Shown here one piece after another: positions 16,901 through 23,300 of a stretch of 29,707 nt of DNA (the first letter of the stretch is position 1; the number at the start of each line of letters is the position of its first letter). The notes beneath the pieces were generated by a model. That model searched no databases, was not told the DNA's origin, and saw only the letters and a list, made by a program, of their open reading frames with translations. This stretch comes from Oscillospiraceae bacterium (lineage in GTDB: Bacteria > Bacillota > Clostridia > Oscillospirales > Ruminococcaceae). Location: assembly GCA_016298065.1 (NCBI GenBank), contig JAEDDN010000010.1, forward strand, positions 1 to 29,707, read 5' to 3'. The translations under genes and the position numbers were made by a program.

Positions 16901-18808
16901 CCTTACATCTTAGCTTCTCCGTATATGGCAGTAGGTGACTACACAACTCACGATTCCGATTGGAACTGGGGTTCTGCAAATGGTACAATCAGTAACATTT
17001 CTGCTTATGATACAGCTTTAACTCCTGCAGATTTTGAAGAAGTTGAAACTGGATCTTCAGATACTACAACCGAAGTTGTACCTCAGCATAGCTTCTCATC
17101 AATCACAGTTGACTCTGCATCATCAGTTACACTTACAGCTCATGAGTCAGAGGGTTATACCTTCCAGTACTGGACTCAAGACGGCGGCACAACAAAGATT
17201 TATGATGCAGTATATACCTACGAGGCTAATGCAAACGCTGACTGGGTTGCACATTACACAATCGGTAATAATGAGATTACACCTCACCTTTACGATTACT
17301 TGATTTCTTACTTTAACTTTAATGGTGCTTTTGATGATTTAATTCAAACCGAACACACAGACGCAAACTATGACGCTCTTAACGGTATGGGCACAAGCTT
17401 CGGAGCAACCGCTGTTACTACATCACCTTCCGGCAACGGCACAAGCTACATTGAGCTTGCAAGCGATGTTTTAACAAACGAAATTGATAACGCTTTTGAT
17501 TTAGGCTTTACAGCAGTTACAGAAGTTACATTATCTTCTTACAATGCAGATTCAAGTATCTTCTACTTCGCTGACGCATCTAACAATAATGTAATACGTG
17601 TAACAGAGGACTTAAAACTTATCGTTACAATCGACGGCGTTACTAAGACAGTAGAATGCGACGAAACATTAGCTACAGGCGAAGCAGGTAACATAATGGT
17701 TACTGTTAACCCTGATGATGATGTAATCGAGCTTTACTTTAACGGCGTATTAGTTTCTTCACTCAGCGATGAAGACTTCTCAGCCGGCGCTATCGAAGGT
17801 TTACTCGATAGTATTCCGACTATGACTCAAAAGTATGTTGGTTATACTCCTACAGATGCTTCTGTAAACGATGTTGCAGGTAGCTTCGACGAGTTAAGAC
17901 TCTACAACAGATACTTTGATGAGTACGACGCTCAGGAAGTTTACTACGAAGACCTTGTTTCTGTTCAGTATATGGACATTGCAGGCGAAACAAAGATAGA
18001 CTTAAAACTCTTAAAGAAGAACAGCTTGTCATACTTCCCTGAAAGCTATCCGATCGAAGTTGGTTACAACTTTGTTGGTTGGTTCAGAGAGGATACAGCA
18101 GAAAGCTATAGTGATTTAGGTGCTGTAAATATTACCGTTTACAACAGAGTAAACGAAGATATTACTTATCTTTGCGTATATGAAATTTACAACAACTACA
18201 CCGTAACAATCACAGGCGATAATGCTGAGTATGTTCACTTCTACAACGACGAGGAGCACGGTCTCCAAAAGGATTACTATACTGCTCGTGATCAAGTAGG
18301 TATGTGGGCTAACTCTACAAACGGTGACGGTCAGGTATTTGCTTACTGGACCAAGAACGGTAAGATTGCAAGCTATGAAAGAGCTTACTTCTTTACAATC
18401 ATTGAAAGCTCTGCAATTCAGGCTGTATATGTAGATGCAGGCGAAGTTCCTGAAGCTACACCTATCATCAACCTCGTACTCACTGCTAACAGAAACGGTA
18501 CATCAGATAACATTTCGTTCATCGCTGAAAGAAAAGTTCCTGAAGGTTATACGGTAGTTCAGTCCGGTGTAATTATTCTTAAGGCTCCGGAAAGTGTACC
18601 AACTACAGAAAACTTTGTAATCGGTGGTACGGGCGTTATCAGAAGAGGTACAACAGCAACAGCATTGTACGGACTCTATGAGTTCAACGGTACTGTTACT
18701 CCGGGAACACTTTACTATGCAAGAGCATACTTGACCTATTCAGACGGAAATACACAAACTACTATTTACACTGATATAGGTTCTGCTGTAGCACTTACAA
18801 CCAACTAA
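13958..18808 (+). CDS. Giant secreted LamG/InlB-repeat surface protein
   Basis: This 1616-residue exported protein probably binds glycans or other surfaces. ATG 13958 is chosen over an upstream in-frame start because AAAAGGAGG (13940-13948) precedes it and it begins a clear signal peptide (MKLKGFKRF, a hydrophobic core, then VFAAEN near 29-34). Four LamG/concanavalin-like regions are inferred near 40-297, 560-740, 850-1025 and 1113-1335, each with a YMDGLMIWNRAL- or SFDELRLYNRYF-type ending or a degenerate version. Between them are InlB/Flg_new-type repeats (GYTFQYWTQDGG, YNFVGWFRE). Residues of about 555-808 and 845-1102 are a diverged internal duplication. The C-terminal 110 residues look like a beta-sandwich. 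No LPXTG motif, dockerin, SLH or membrane anchor is seen, so attachment is unclear. Confidence 0.88.
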   Translation: MKLKGFKRFLAALVSVGMLAAMIPSGLTVFAAENSSLDNGIVSWWKFVDLDNDGTPEFTDAITAENASLAGQHHDENSGLYSYNNVSYVHYAANIRDTFNVTHADTLDFYVAEGNKGVNRSYLDVGTSSTTGVDYSDGFTISFNVMYTDAAATDTLFAWQQNAGNNGGDYLVIRSDYVYYNLNGVSGMIEMNEAYNYYKRTNTWYNITLRIDPDTNSIVFTTSRSGETKAKTTTLSAANITSMLSGLSDLNYLYLGGSGLNPGYQLQHDLTGYMDGLMIWNRALDDDEIDSVQDGDTPSYIVDITNPDNPAYNTDTVTVTVAGSPAEGGEVVASGYLTKDFDIDNLTAGDYVDSETRGDFTLIVDDSAAPATVSEEENTVGGTTYTKVLTIDGNNAIEVTTEGPCTLTLIASGDTALITSESIGGTSVDTVNLTGSQASYDVAISEAGTYYIYTTGSIDVADVAVTYEVSGTTITVSKGSDVTISATPDTENYYVFNNWTVNGSEVSTSATDIITVDSNTNFIANFDLELDQVTVTVAPSPAAGGNVQISYTETEGSAPEADAYKISEDSTTTTLTGAAPNNTPASDAHRFTNPFYNGGYSSITFSVTANTTDQNDYNTLVEFLSEGSGFYSLTSSGSTHKNDWAGSYWDDLSGNASAGQHTYTVVINGTGETVYVDGVQAYTHADANLLSYVLGRQYMAVGSYNTYDGTTWAWNSATGTVSKIVAYNTALTASQIQEAIAGGSSSSHVVTDPSSATVDIGTTVTLSATANQDYTFLYWSNDGGVTKRETATYSYPANEDADWIAYFRYSGDITITVNAVPRDGGVVEANGTHTESVTNTTTTTEIPADAHFISENTTTYTLTGAGQNGAAASDAVRFANPFYNGNYSSITFTVDANLSSVSQWSTLVQFTTGATGFFSVASNGSVHLNEWDGTNFFDDNDGTAVAGAHTYMVTVTSSAITVYQDGVQVNTYTGSKVERVLPYILASPYMAVGDYTTHDSDWNWGSANGTISNISAYDTALTPADFEEVETGSSDTTTEVVPQHSFSSITVDSASSVTLTAHESEGYTFQYWTQDGGTTKIYDAVYTYEANANADWVAHYTIGNNEITPHLYDYLISYFNFNGAFDDLIQTEHTDANYDALNGMGTSFGATAVTTSPSGNGTSYIELASDVLTNEIDNAFDLGFTAVTEVTLSSYNADSSIFYFADASNNNVIRVTEDLKLIVTIDGVTKTVECDETLATGEAGNIMVTVNPDDDVIELYFNGVLVSSLSDEDFSAGAIEGLLDSIPTMTQKYVGYTPTDASVNDVAGSFDELRLYNRYFDEYDAQEVYYEDLVSVQYMDIAGETKIDLKLLKKNSLSYFPESYPIEVGYNFVGWFREDTAESYSDLGAVNITVYNRVNEDITYLCVYEIYNNYTVTITGDNAEYVHFYNDEEHGLQKDYYTARDQVGMWANSTNGDGQVFAYWTKNGKIASYERAYFFTIIESSAIQAVYVDAGEVPEATPIINLVLTANRNGTSDNISFIAERKVPEGYTVVQSGVIILKAPESVPTTENFVIGGTGVIRRGTTATALYGLYEFNGTVTPGTLYYARAYLTYSDGNTQTTIYTDIGSAVALTTN
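15550..17265 (+). repeat. Internal duplication within the LamG gene
   Basis: Two blocks of about 800 bases repeat one another within the gene. Shared landmarks include AACCCGTTCTATAACGG, seen near 15733 and again near 16597, and paired protein motifs ASDAHRFTNPFYNGG / ASDAVRFANPFYNGN and YTFLYWSNDGG / YTFQYWTQDGG. Divergence between the copies shows that the duplication is not recent. Confidence 0.75.
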
Positions 18809-18818
18809 TAATTAACTA

Positions 18819-18847
18819 TTGACTTATTTTTCAATTAGTATTATAAT
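18819..18847 (+). promoter_or_regulatory. Near-consensus promoter of the small Gly/Asp-rich protein
   Basis: TTGACT (18819-18824) and TATAAT (18842-18847) are separated by 17 bases, 11 bases after the LamG stop codon. It is among the best promoters in the window and would give the small gene high, separate expression. No terminator precedes it. Confidence 0.85.
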
Positions 18848-18896
18848 GCTATTGTAACATAGAAAAGTTGGTTTATAAGAAAGGAGATTTACAGCG

Positions 18897-19076
18897 ATGT
18901 TTAACGCAAAGAAGTTATTTGTTGAACCCGAAATTGAAATAAAAAAATTCAAATTAAGCGAAATATTAGATTCCGATATGCCATCCATTGATCCTTACAG
19001 CGAAGCTTGGGAAGGTGAAGGTGGAGACCTCGGTGACGGTCTTGGCAACGGCGATTACGACGCAGGTAATCTCTAA
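18897..19076 (+). CDS. 59-residue small protein with Gly/Asp/Glu-rich tail
   Basis: This short gene has a near-consensus promoter, an AAAGGAG site (18880-18886) and its own strong terminator. The product starts MFNAKKLFVEPEIEIKKFKL, continues with a SEILDSD stretch and a Trp in SEAWEGEGG, and ends in a tail of Gly, Asp, Leu and Asn. The PEIEIKKF pattern followed by a Gly-rich tail recalls small Clostridia proteins annotated only as hypothetical, some of which look like leader-core peptides. It has no cysteine, signal peptide or membrane segment. It could be a RiPP-type precursor, a secreted signal or a structural peptide. No peptide-modifying enzyme or exporter is seen nearby, so a RiPP reading is weak. 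It may be co-expressed with the LamG protein. Confidence 0.75.
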   Translation: MFNAKKLFVEPEIEIKKFKLSEILDSDMPSIDPYSEAWEGEGGDLGDGLGNGDYDAGNL

Positions 19077-19090
19077 GAACAAGCTTAACG

Positions 19091-19126
19091 AAAGCTGTCT
19101 TGCTTTTAGCAAGACAGCTTTTTTGT
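19091..19126 (+). terminator. Strong rho-independent terminator
   Basis: AAAGCTGTCTTGC (19091-19103) pairs perfectly with GCAAGACAGCTTT (19109-19121) around a 5-base loop, followed by a T-run. It ends the small-protein transcript and, by read-through, the LamG transcript. Confidence 0.95.
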
Positions 19127-19173
19127 TTTTTATAATTTACTTTGATTGGCATTCTCTCACCCATTCCCCTGTA

Positions 19174-19235
19174 CTGTCATTCTGTGCTCACCTTTTCCCT
19201 CAGCCTGTCATTCTGAGCGCAGCGAAGAATCCTAG
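19174..19235. repeat. Dispersed-repeat-like segment with internal direct repeat
   Basis: CTGTCATTCTG(T/A)GC occurs at 19174-19187 and again at 19205-19218. The second copy continues into AGCGCAGCGAAGAATC, a wording I associate with dispersed intergenic repeats in many bacterial genomes. It directly abuts the palindromic element that follows. Confidence 0.55.
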
Positions 19236-19389
19236 GCTCCTTTGTGCAAAGGGAGCTGTCAGTGCAAGCTGACTGAGGGATTGTGGAGTATGGTTTACAC
19301 TTAACTTTTCATTTTGGCGTTAAGGCTAAGGTTACAATCCCTCCGAGTTTGCCTAACGGCAAACCCACCTCCCTTTACATAAGGGAGGC
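19235..19389. mobile_element. MITE-like palindromic repeat (about 155 bp)
   Basis: The arms 19235-19284 and 19334-19389 are inverted copies of one another. AGGGATTGT (19276-19284) matches ACAATCCCT (19334-19342), and the outer parts CTCCTTTGTGCAAAGGGAG and CTCCCTTTACATAAGGGAG both form their own hairpins. The centre (19285-19333) is non-palindromic. It encodes nothing. I recognise the AAGGGAG...GACTGAGGGATTGT wording as typical of a non-autonomous repeat family of gut Clostridia, from memory only. Confidence 0.7.
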
Positions 19390-19399
19390 AAAAGCACCA

Positions 19400-19448
19400 C
19401 TAACCTAAGTTTGTAATATTCTTAGCTATTTCTAAGAATTTAGGTTAG
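19400..19448. repeat. Two-part inverted repeat hairpin
   Basis: CTAACCTAA (19400-19408) pairs with TTAGGTTAG (19440-19448), and ATTCTTAG (19418-19425) pairs with CTAAGAAT (19432-19439). A 9-base one-sided bulge and a 6-base loop remain. No T-run follows, so it is not a standard terminator. Confidence 0.75.
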
Positions 19449-19517
19449 TTTGAACAAAAGAGCCTAAGCGTGAGCCACATGCTTTTACGTCAAGCACACA
19501 AAACACACATATTTTTA

Positions 19518-19546
19518 GTGACAGGCGCTCGGAAGTGTGGTATAAT
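19518..19546 (+). promoter_or_regulatory. Promoter of the TM1266-family regulator gene
   Basis: GTGACA (19518-19523) and TATAAT (19541-19546) are 17 bases apart. Transcription would start near 19552, exactly at the base of the first leader helix. Confidence 0.75.
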
Positions 19547-19551
19547 AACCT

Positions 19552-19642
19552 AAGATGTATCGGCTAAGTATAGCCGACGGATTTTGACTAAGAACATCTC
19601 AACTAAAAAGATGCCGTGTTGCGACACGGTTTTAATTATTTT
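19552..19642 (+). promoter_or_regulatory. Attenuator-like leader with candidate aptamer and terminator
   Basis: The leader begins with an outer helix AGATGT (19553-19558) / ACATCT (19594-19599). It encloses a perfect hairpin TCGGCTA-AGTA-TAGCCGA (19560-19577) and a 16-base single-stranded joint. CATCT (19595-19599) can alternatively pair with AGATG (19609-19613). Next comes an intrinsic-terminator hairpin CCGTGT (19614-19619) / ACACGG (19624-19629) with TTTTAATTATTTT after it, and then the ribosome site of the next gene. This layout is that of a premature-termination switch. It matches no riboswitch class I can recall. Confidence 0.55.
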
Positions 19643-19659
19643 AAAAGGTGGTATTAAAT

Positions 19660-19905
19660 ATGGAAAACAAAATATCGGTAGTAAATATCATTGTAGAGGA
19701 TGCAAAAAATGTTGATAAGATAAACAGCCTCCTCCACGAATTTTCAAAGTACATAATAGGCAGGCTCGGCATACCCTACAGCAAAAAAGATGTATGCGTT
19801 ATCTGCGCTGTTATGGACGCACCTGCTACAGAGGTAAGCTCTCTTTTGGGTAAGCTTGGTATGCTTTCGGGCGTTACGGTAAAGACTATTACCGCAAAGG
19901 TGTAA
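19660..19905 (+). CDS. TM1266-family iron-only hydrogenase system regulator (ACT domain)
   Basis: This 81-residue protein belongs to a family of small ACT/NikR-C-like proteins (TM1266) that are commonly found near [FeFe]-hydrogenase maturation genes and are annotated as putative hydrogenase-system regulators; their ligand is not established. The family pattern is clear: an N-terminal beta strand (ISVVNIIVED), the HEFSKYIIGRLGIPY motif (about 25-39) and the C-terminal LLGKLGMLSGVTVKT stretch. ATG 19660 is preferred over an upstream in-frame start because AAAAGGTGG (19643-19651) lies 8 bases before it. Here it sits 13 kb from hydABC and not beside hydE, hydF or hydG. It is preceded by an attenuator-like leader. 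Confidence 0.88.
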   Translation: MENKISVVNIIVEDAKNVDKINSLLHEFSKYIIGRLGIPYSKKDVCVICAVMDAPATEVSSLLGKLGMLSGVTVKTITAKV

Positions 19906-19929
19906 TTACTATCATTTCGGAGCAGTATG

Positions 19930-22569
19930 ATGAAAAAGCATTATAACTTATGGCTGTCGCCTTTATTGGTACTGGGAATATTCACGTTAATTTACGTTAT
20001 ATTTGCAAAATTTCCGTTTGGCAACGCCTATGTTACCTTTGGAGATATGAATCAGCAAAGCCTGCCCCTGCTTATGCAGTTTAGGGATATGGTGCTTGAA
20101 AACGGTAATCTGTTTTTGAACCTAAAAAGTGCAGGCGGTATAAACTTTTGGGGTGTGTTTTTCTTTTTTATAGGAAGCCCCTTTTCGCTTTTGGCGCTTA
20201 TAGTGCCTAAGGCTTATTTGCCTGCGCTTATAACGGTGCTGGTACCTGTAAAGATTTCGCTTTGTGCTTTTAGTGCAAGTCTTTTTTTCAAAACGCAGTT
20301 TAAGTCGCTCTCAAAGGGCTTCAACGTTTTACTTAGCCTTTCGTATGCATTCAGCGGTTTCGGGCTTATGTATTTTCAAAACTTCTCTTGGCCCGACGTT
20401 ATGATTATTTTTCCGCTTTTGCTTATAGCGTTTGTGCGTATGGTTGAGGGTAAAAAGCCGTTTTGGTATATCGTAACCCTAACCGGCTTTGTTTTTGTGA
20501 ACTATTATCTTACCTATATGCTGGCGGCATTTTTAATACTCGCTATGGGGGTATATATATTATTCGTCTGCAAAAAAGCCGACAGGGGCAGTGCGGCACT
20601 CAGGTTTATTATTTCCAGCGCAATAAGCCTTTTATTAAGCGCAGTAGTTTGGCTCCCGTCTTTTTGCCAGTACCTTAACTCCGCAAGAACCGAGGGTACA
20701 GGTGCACCTTTATTATCTACGGTATTTTTTACGCATATTCCGACAACCTTGCCTATTATTATAACTTCGGCAATTATTTTAGCGACATTGCCGTTTTTGC
20801 GACAGCTAAAGGGAAATAAAAGTGTTAAAGCGGTATGCATTTTAGCGATACTTTTAATAATACCGCTTTTTATAAAACCCATAAATAAAATGTGGCATAT
20901 AGGAAGCTATCAGGCGTTTCCGGCAAGGTACGGCTATATAACCTTAATGTTATGCCTTATACTGTCGGCATTTGTGCTAAGCCGTGTTAAGAAAAACGAG
21001 GTTACAAAAACCTCGCCCGCTTATGTCATATTGTCGGTTATACTCGCTATAGTATATATAGCGCTGACCGTTACATTTATACTTGCTTTCCCTGATGTGC
21101 TTAGCAGATATGTATCTTACTTTTGGAGCTATTGGCCGTCGCTTTTATTACAGCTTACGGTATTCATATTAGGTGCGGCAGTACTCGGTACATTTTTATT
21201 TTTGTACCGCAAAAAGCTTTTAACAAAGCGCTTTTTGACCTTGATGATGGGCGTTATAATATGCGCAGAGGGGTTTTTTAACGCTACAGTTTATGTAGGA
21301 ACAGTAAGCAACGATATGACAAACTTCTCCTATGTGGTCGATTTAGAGGATAAAATCGAGGACGATAGCTTTTGGAGGGTAAATACCGCCGAGAAAAATT
21401 TTGACGTAAATCTGCTCGGAGGTATAGGCTACAACAATATTGCGCATTATACCTCGCTCACAAGAGAAAGCTATCTTTTCGGGCTTAAAGAATTAGGGTA
21501 TTCGTCATATTGGATGGAGATGTCCTCCTCGGGTGGAACCGAATTTACCGATGCATTACTTGCAAACAAGTATCTGATTTCCTTTACGGATTATCTTACC
21601 GATAAAAATAAGGCGATATACTCAAACGAAAGATATGCAATCACCCAAAACGAGCTTGTAACTTCGTCGGGAATAGTGGTTGATGATTATGACGAAAGCT
21701 TATCGGGCGGCACAAGATTTAATACCCAACAAGCTATGTTCGAGAGCGTGTGCGACACCGACGACAGTTTATTTGAGGAGTATGACTGTAACGCCCTTGT
21801 GAATGTCGCTTATTCAAAAAAGAACGGAGGCTATTCTCTAAAGCTTTTAAGGGGCGTATCAAAGGGCACGATGACCTATGGCATACAGGTTACAGGCGAG
21901 CAGACGCTTTATTTTGACTGCTTCGATAAGCTGACAAATGCCGTAAGAGAAGAAATATACGGTAGCTTTAATATCACAGTAAACGGCAAAGAAATAGCTT
22001 CCGGATATCCTCGTCAGCGACAAAGCGGACTTTTGAAGCTCGGCGATTTCTGCGACGAGGCGGTTATTGTAACTGTTGAGGTACTAAAGGACGTAGACTG
22101 TACAAGCTTTGGCGTATACGGGCTTGAGAGTGAGGTATTAAGGAAAAATATAAGTAACCTGCACCAAGCTGATGTAATGGCAAAGGCAGGAACCATAACG
22201 GTAAACTGCACCGCAGAAAAGGGAGAATACCTAATTTTGATGTTGCCGTATGACGAGGGCTATACTGCTTTAGTTAACGGCAAGAAAAGCGATATAAACA
22301 CAGCTTACGACACGTTTATGGCTATACCGCTTAATGAGGGCGATAATGAGATAGTGTTAAGCTTTATGCCAAAGGGCTTAAAGACAGGTATAATACTATC
22401 TTTGATAGGACTGCTGGCGCTTATGTTATATATGATAATAAAGCCTAAAGGTAAAATATACGCTTTGTGCGAGAGATTAGCCGATAAGCTTTTTATAGCC
22501 GCAGCGGTTATAGTTTTATTCGCCTTATATATTTTCCCGCTTATTATGTGGGCAGTAGCAATTCTATAG
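19930..22569 (+). CDS. YfhO-family multi-pass membrane protein
   Basis: YfhO proteins are large GT-C-like membrane proteins, and some Gram-positive members are needed for glycosylation of lipoteichoic acid. The 879-residue product has a first helix at the N-terminus, the conserved FGDMNQQSLPLLMQF segment (about 37-51) with an acidic residue in the first external loop, then a dozen or so hydrophobic helices up to about residue 440. A long external domain of roughly 350 residues follows, and one or two closing helices. Of two adjacent ATG codons (19927, 19930), the second is better spaced from CGGAG (19918-19922). It follows the TM1266 gene by 24 bases and precedes a cyclophilin, probably in one transcript. 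The substrate cannot be inferred. Confidence 0.88.
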   Translation: MKKHYNLWLSPLLVLGIFTLIYVIFAKFPFGNAYVTFGDMNQQSLPLLMQFRDMVLENGNLFLNLKSAGGINFWGVFFFFIGSPFSLLALIVPKAYLPALITVLVPVKISLCAFSASLFFKTQFKSLSKGFNVLLSLSYAFSGFGLMYFQNFSWPDVMIIFPLLLIAFVRMVEGKKPFWYIVTLTGFVFVNYYLTYMLAAFLILAMGVYILFVCKKADRGSAALRFIISSAISLLLSAVVWLPSFCQYLNSARTEGTGAPLLSTVFFTHIPTTLPIIITSAIILATLPFLRQLKGNKSVKAVCILAILLIIPLFIKPINKMWHIGSYQAFPARYGYITLMLCLILSAFVLSRVKKNEVTKTSPAYVILSVILAIVYIALTVTFILAFPDVLSRYVSYFWSYWPSLLLQLTVFILGAAVLGTFLFLYRKKLLTKRFLTLMMGVIICAEGFFNATVYVGTVSNDMTNFSYVVDLEDKIEDDSFWRVNTAEKNFDVNLLGGIGYNNIAHYTSLTRESYLFGLKELGYSSYWMEMSSSGGTEFTDALLANKYLISFTDYLTDKNKAIYSNERYAITQNELVTSSGIVVDDYDESLSGGTRFNTQQAMFESVCDTDDSLFEEYDCNALVNVAYSKKNGGYSLKLLRGVSKGTMTYGIQVTGEQTLYFDCFDKLTNAVREEIYGSFNITVNGKEIASGYPRQRQSGLLKLGDFCDEAVIVTVEVLKDVDCTSFGVYGLESEVLRKNISNLHQADVMAKAGTITVNCTAEKGEYLILMLPYDEGYTALVNGKKSDINTAYDTFMAIPLNEGDNEIVLSFMPKGLKTGIILSLIGLLALMLYMIIKPKGKIYALCERLADKLFIAAAVIVLFALYIFPLIMWAVAIL

Positions 22570-22581
22570 GGAGAGATTAGT

Positions 22582-23196
22582 GTGAAAAAAATAATTTCAG
22601 TAATATTAACTGCGGTTTTACTGACGGTGTTTTTTACAGCTTGTGAAAGCTCTAAAAAATCGGCAGGTACTTCTACATCGCAACAAAATGAATATTTAAC
22701 GGGCAAGTATACCGTAGAAATCGAAGTCGAAAATTACGGCACAATTACCGCCGAGCTTGACGCAGACAGCGCACCCATTACCGTTACAAACTTCATTTCG
22801 CTGGTAAACGACGGCTTTTATGACGGGCTTACCTTCCATAGAATCATAAGCGGATTTATGATACAGGGCGGCGACCCTAAGGCAAACGGCACAGGCGGCT
22901 CGGATAATACCATAAAAGGTGAATTTTCCGCAAACGGTGTAAGCAATAATTTAAAGCATACCAGAGGCGCAATTTCTATGGCGAGAGCTAACGACTATAA
23001 TAGCGCAAGCTCGCAGTTTTTTATCGTGCACAAGACCACAGCCTCGCTGGACGGCTTGTATGCGGTGTTCGGATATGTAACCGACGGTATGGACGTAGTT
23101 GACCGTATATGTGAGGAAACGATAGTGCAAGACAGTAACGGCACGGTTTTAAAGGAAAATCAACCTGTTATTAAGTCGATAAAGGTTATAGACTAA
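22582..23196 (+). CDS. Lipoprotein peptidyl-prolyl cis-trans isomerase (cyclophilin)
   Basis: This cyclophilin speeds proline isomerisation in exported proteins at the outer face of the membrane. The 204-residue protein starts with GTG, supported by GGGAGAG (22569-22575). It has a lipoprotein signal peptide ending in the lipobox FTAC, so Cys21 would be lipid-modified. A Ser/Lys/Gln-rich linker follows, then the cyclophilin fold: FHRIISGFMIQGGDP (catalytic Arg in the FHR motif), the ARANDYNSASSQFFIVH active-site stretch, and a C-terminal beta strand. It lies 12 bases after the YfhO-family gene and is the last gene of that transcript. Confidence 0.94.
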   Translation: MKKIISVILTAVLLTVFFTACESSKKSAGTSTSQQNEYLTGKYTVEIEVENYGTITAELDADSAPITVTNFISLVNDGFYDGLTFHRIISGFMIQGGDPKANGTGGSDNTIKGEFSANGVSNNLKHTRGAISMARANDYNSASSQFFIVHKTTASLDGLYAVFGYVTDGMDVVDRICEETIVQDSNGTVLKENQPVIKSIKVID

Positions 23197-23205
23197 GAAA
23201 ATATT

Positions 23206-23233
23206 TAATCGCCGCCATTTATGGCGGCGATTA
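23206..23233 (+). terminator. Terminator after the cyclophilin gene
   Basis: TAATCGCCGCC (23206-23216) pairs perfectly with GGCGGCGATTA (23223-23233), followed by TCTTTTGCTTTTG. Confidence 0.85.
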
Positions 23234-23262
23234 TCTTTTGCTTTTGTGAGGGTAACATAAAA

Positions 23263-23292
23263 AAATACCGCCGTGTTTACACGGCGGTATTT
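23263..23292 (-). terminator. Terminator of the rlmB/pseudo-ATPase operon
   Basis: AAATACCGCCGTGT (23263-23276) and ACACGGCGGTATTT (23279-23292) are complementary arms just past the minus-strand stop codon. On the minus strand the stem is followed by a T-run, so it ends the leftward transcript. Confidence 0.88.
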
Positions 23293-23300
23293 AAATTATC

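Noticed and set aside
18988..19272. 94-codon open frame overlapping the small gene, terminator and repeat
   Set aside because: It runs through a perfect terminator and into a repeat, out of frame with the well-signalled 59-codon gene.
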